Part shown: piece after piece, positions 61,665-64,000 of the stretch
Layout: every line of letters starts with the position of its first letter
Numbering within the stretch: position 1 is the stretch's first letter
DNA from: Girardinichthys multiradiatus
Lineage: Eukaryota > Chordata > Actinopteri > Cyprinodontiformes > Goodeidae
Length of the DNA: 64,000 nt
Reading direction: 5' to 3'
NCBI RefSeq assembly: GCF_021462225.1
Contig: NC_061794.1
Location: forward strand, 19,547,784-19,611,783
Notes under the pieces: generated by a model
Seen by the model: only the letters and a program-made list of their open reading frames with translations
What the model was told of the DNA's origin: nothing
Databases searched by the model: none
Program-made: the position numbers and the translations under genes

Positions 61665-62902
61665 AAATAACCTAACCTTAAACTTTGATCCTTGTCAGAG
61701 TTTTCCACTTTACAGCCACAAACTTCTGTTTATTTTATTGAGATGTTAAGACTAACTCAAAGTACTCTATAACCAAAACTAAAAGAAAATTCTAGAATAT
61801 TTTTCAAGTAACAATTCAGCTGTTCAGTCAAAAGGCTCAGAAATTCATTAGAGAAGAATAGTAAATCATCAGCATCATAAAGACATGGCAGAAAGGTCAG
61901 TAATAAAGTCGAGGAAAAATATTAAGCAAGATTAGAATATAAAATGATAAAAATATATATTTTGTTACACCATCAGGTTATTGCCCAAAGACTGAGTATG
62001 GTAATACTGCAAATCGACGGAGACATGGCCACCCACCTACACTGACTGGCCAAGCAAAGAGAGCAGCAAAGTGCCTATGAAAACTCTGGAGAAGCTGCAG
62101 AAATCCATGGTTCAGTTGGGAGAATCTGTTGACATGACAACAATTGGTCATAAACTAAATAAATCTAGCCTTTATGAAAAATAAAGATTTTGTTGAGAGA
62201 AAACCATAAGATTTCCAATTTGCAGTTTGCTACAGGCAATACAGAGGAAACAGCAAAGATGCAGAAGAAGGTACTCTGTTCAGATGAAACCAAAATGGAA
62301 CTTTGGCCTACATGCAAAACCCTAGGTGTAGGAAAACCAACAGTGAACTCCCTTAACCCATAATCTGGTGGTGGTGGGAGCAAGCTTGCATGTTTTTTTT
62401 TAGCAGGGACACAAAAGCTGGTCAGAAGATAGAACATGCTAAATACAAGGAAAACTTTAAAGAACTCTATCTGTCTTTAGACATTAGACTGGGGCAGCAC
62501 AACAGCCCTAAACATAGCCAGAGCTATAGTGAAATTATTCAGATCCAAGCATATTCTGATAGAGTTACCCAGTCAAAGTCCAGACTTAGAGCCAATTGTA
62601 AATCTGTTCCAAGACTTGAAAATTGCTGTTCACAAGCTCAATCCATCTGGACTGACTGAGTTTGAGCTATTTTGCTATTTAAAAAATAATAATCAGCAGA
62701 TTTAAACAGTAGATGTATAAAGTTAAGGATATATTCCAAACGACTTCAAACTAGGTTTTTATTTGAACAGAAAATAAATAAATAAACCATTTTTTGTGCT
62801 TAGTGTTTTTCTGTCACATTCAAGCCTAATAAATTACACAGAATTTTGTCATTTTAATGCCAAAATGTGTAAAAGTTCAAGGCGTGTCAGTACAAGGTAC
62901 TT
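61665..62902 (+). mobile_element. Nearly full-length degenerate Tc1 element, TTGCAAAAGTATTCATACCCC family
   Basis: At about 1.24 kb this is the longest member of the family in the window and lies on the plus strand. In order it shows the 5' region (CCACTTTACAGCCACAAACT), a basic helix-turn-helix stretch readable as RRHGHPPTLTGQAK near 62017, the CTCTGTTCAGATGAAACCAA (first Asp) region, a TGGTGGTGGTGGGAGCAAGC glycine-rich motif, and the catalytic-Glu region (GTCAAAGTCCAGACTTAGAG). The 3' end is AAAAGTTCAAGGCGTGTCAG before a TA at 62903-62904. Stops and indels break every frame. The 89- and 90-codon frames inside are accidental. Confidence 0.85.
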
Positions 62903-62904
62903 TA

Positions 62905-64000
62905 TCAGAATAAATTTAAACAAATTATTTTTTATTAAAATGTACCTCTAACTTTTGAGAAGTTAGGAAATTACACTGTACATAATCAAGTCTCAAGTAG
63001 TCTAACACAGTAATCTATTAAAGAGCCCCAATCCGCTGGCCACCCTTCTATTACCCATTTCTTTTATCAGCTCTCTCCTGCTGAAGATAATTAAAAATTT
63101 GGTAAGGCCTAATCATTTGGACACAGGAACTGATTGGATTTAACCTTGATTTAACAGGAAGAACCCCTTGAGATACAGGCAGGAGGTTTATATAATGGAC
63201 ATGAATAGTAAAGAGAATGACAGAGAACCTATGGGAATTTGATAACCACCATCAGCTGCACCCCCTACCTGGAAAGGTGCCAACAGGATAAGGACAAAGG
63301 GTTGTAAAGCACTCCAGAAAAACACATTCATTCACACATGTCAAAAGGCAAATACGAAAGCACGTTAATATGTTCAAGCAAGTATGGACAACCATCTTTG
63401 TGCACACACATTCAGCATCCCCTCATCTCCAGCAGAGAGCAAACATCTGTTTATAGGTTCTAAACGAGTGAAGGCTATTTGCTATGGTCATTATCTGGCA
63501 TAATATTAAGTGATAATGCTGTGAGAAAATAGGACAACACTTTCTTTTCTTTTCCCCAAGATGACATGCATGAGCTTCGGCTTCAATGGACTAAATCCAT
63601 TACCAGGAATAGTTTAATGAAACTAGAGCTTAAAAAAAAAATTACAAGAAGTATCCTGATGTTTTGAATTTTGTCACATCAGACCTACACTCATACAATC
63701 CTGTCAAAGAAGACCAGGTTTAACTCATCTCCCAACATCATGGACCCTCTTTTCAGACCCTACTGAGACACTTTCTCTGTGGTTTCTGAAGGTGTCCTTG
63801 GTAGCCCTTGTGATTATGATCAGGGTCACTTTCGGCCATTCCTTCAACCCAGATCCACCAGCATTTTTTACAGGAGACACTTGCACTCATTCACCTCCTA
63901 TTTTCAAAAAGCTAGTGGAAAGTGAGTTCTATAAACATATCCCAGTGTTCCCAATTTAAACTGCCTGTTCAAGATATCTCATAGGTCAATTTCTGATTGG
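62905..64000. other. Unique AT-rich stretch to window end
   Basis: No gene or repeat was recognised. Confidence 0.55.

Overview
The window looks like non-coding nuclear DNA of a ray-finned (teleost) fish. It is AT-rich, has no dense gene array and no long non-repeat reading frame, and carries a fish-type repeat load: many Tc1/mariner transposons of different ages, a hAT element, tRNA-headed SINEs, a 5'-truncated LINE, a solo LTR, and GATA/GACA and pentamer microsatellites. Some repeats recall percomorph or killifish-type genomes, but the species cannot be fixed from the sequence. Repeat families were assigned by reading terminal repeats, target-site duplications and protein motifs; no database search was run.

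Layout. 1-12.7 kb: mostly unique AT-rich DNA with two SINE copies and decayed Tc1 fragments. Near 12.8 kb: the only candidate host-gene piece, a 108-nt minus-strand exon with a good acceptor, donor and polypyrimidine tract. 16-24 kb: a SINE, a possible LTR fragment, a mariner remnant and a 1.5 kb composite repeat. 24.7-26.3 kb: a probable non-autonomous TIR transposon holding a 25-bp hairpin. 28.8-31.1 kb: a hAT element with 8-bp duplications, interrupted by a Tc1 element. 32-36 kb: SINE, LINE, a Sleeping Beauty-like Tc1 relic and a deleted Tc1 derivative. 37.5-40.0 kb: two Tc1 elements 28 bp apart, the second with an uninterrupted 345-residue transposase. 41-64 kb: microsatellites, a solo LTR with a 5-bp duplication, further Tc1 relics and a SINE.

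The only intact protein-coding gene visible is the Tc1 transposase at 38967-40004. The other transposase and reverse-transcriptase frames are broken. The window is best read as intronic or intergenic DNA, possibly one large intron around the candidate exon, shaped by successive transposon insertions. I found no operon, CRISPR array, defence island or other multi-gene system, and I do not claim an undescribed one. The most informative points are the nested Tc1-in-hAT insertion, the abutting Tc1 pair with apparent DD36E spacing, the candidate cassette exon, and a few near-perfect hairpins that no recognised element explains.
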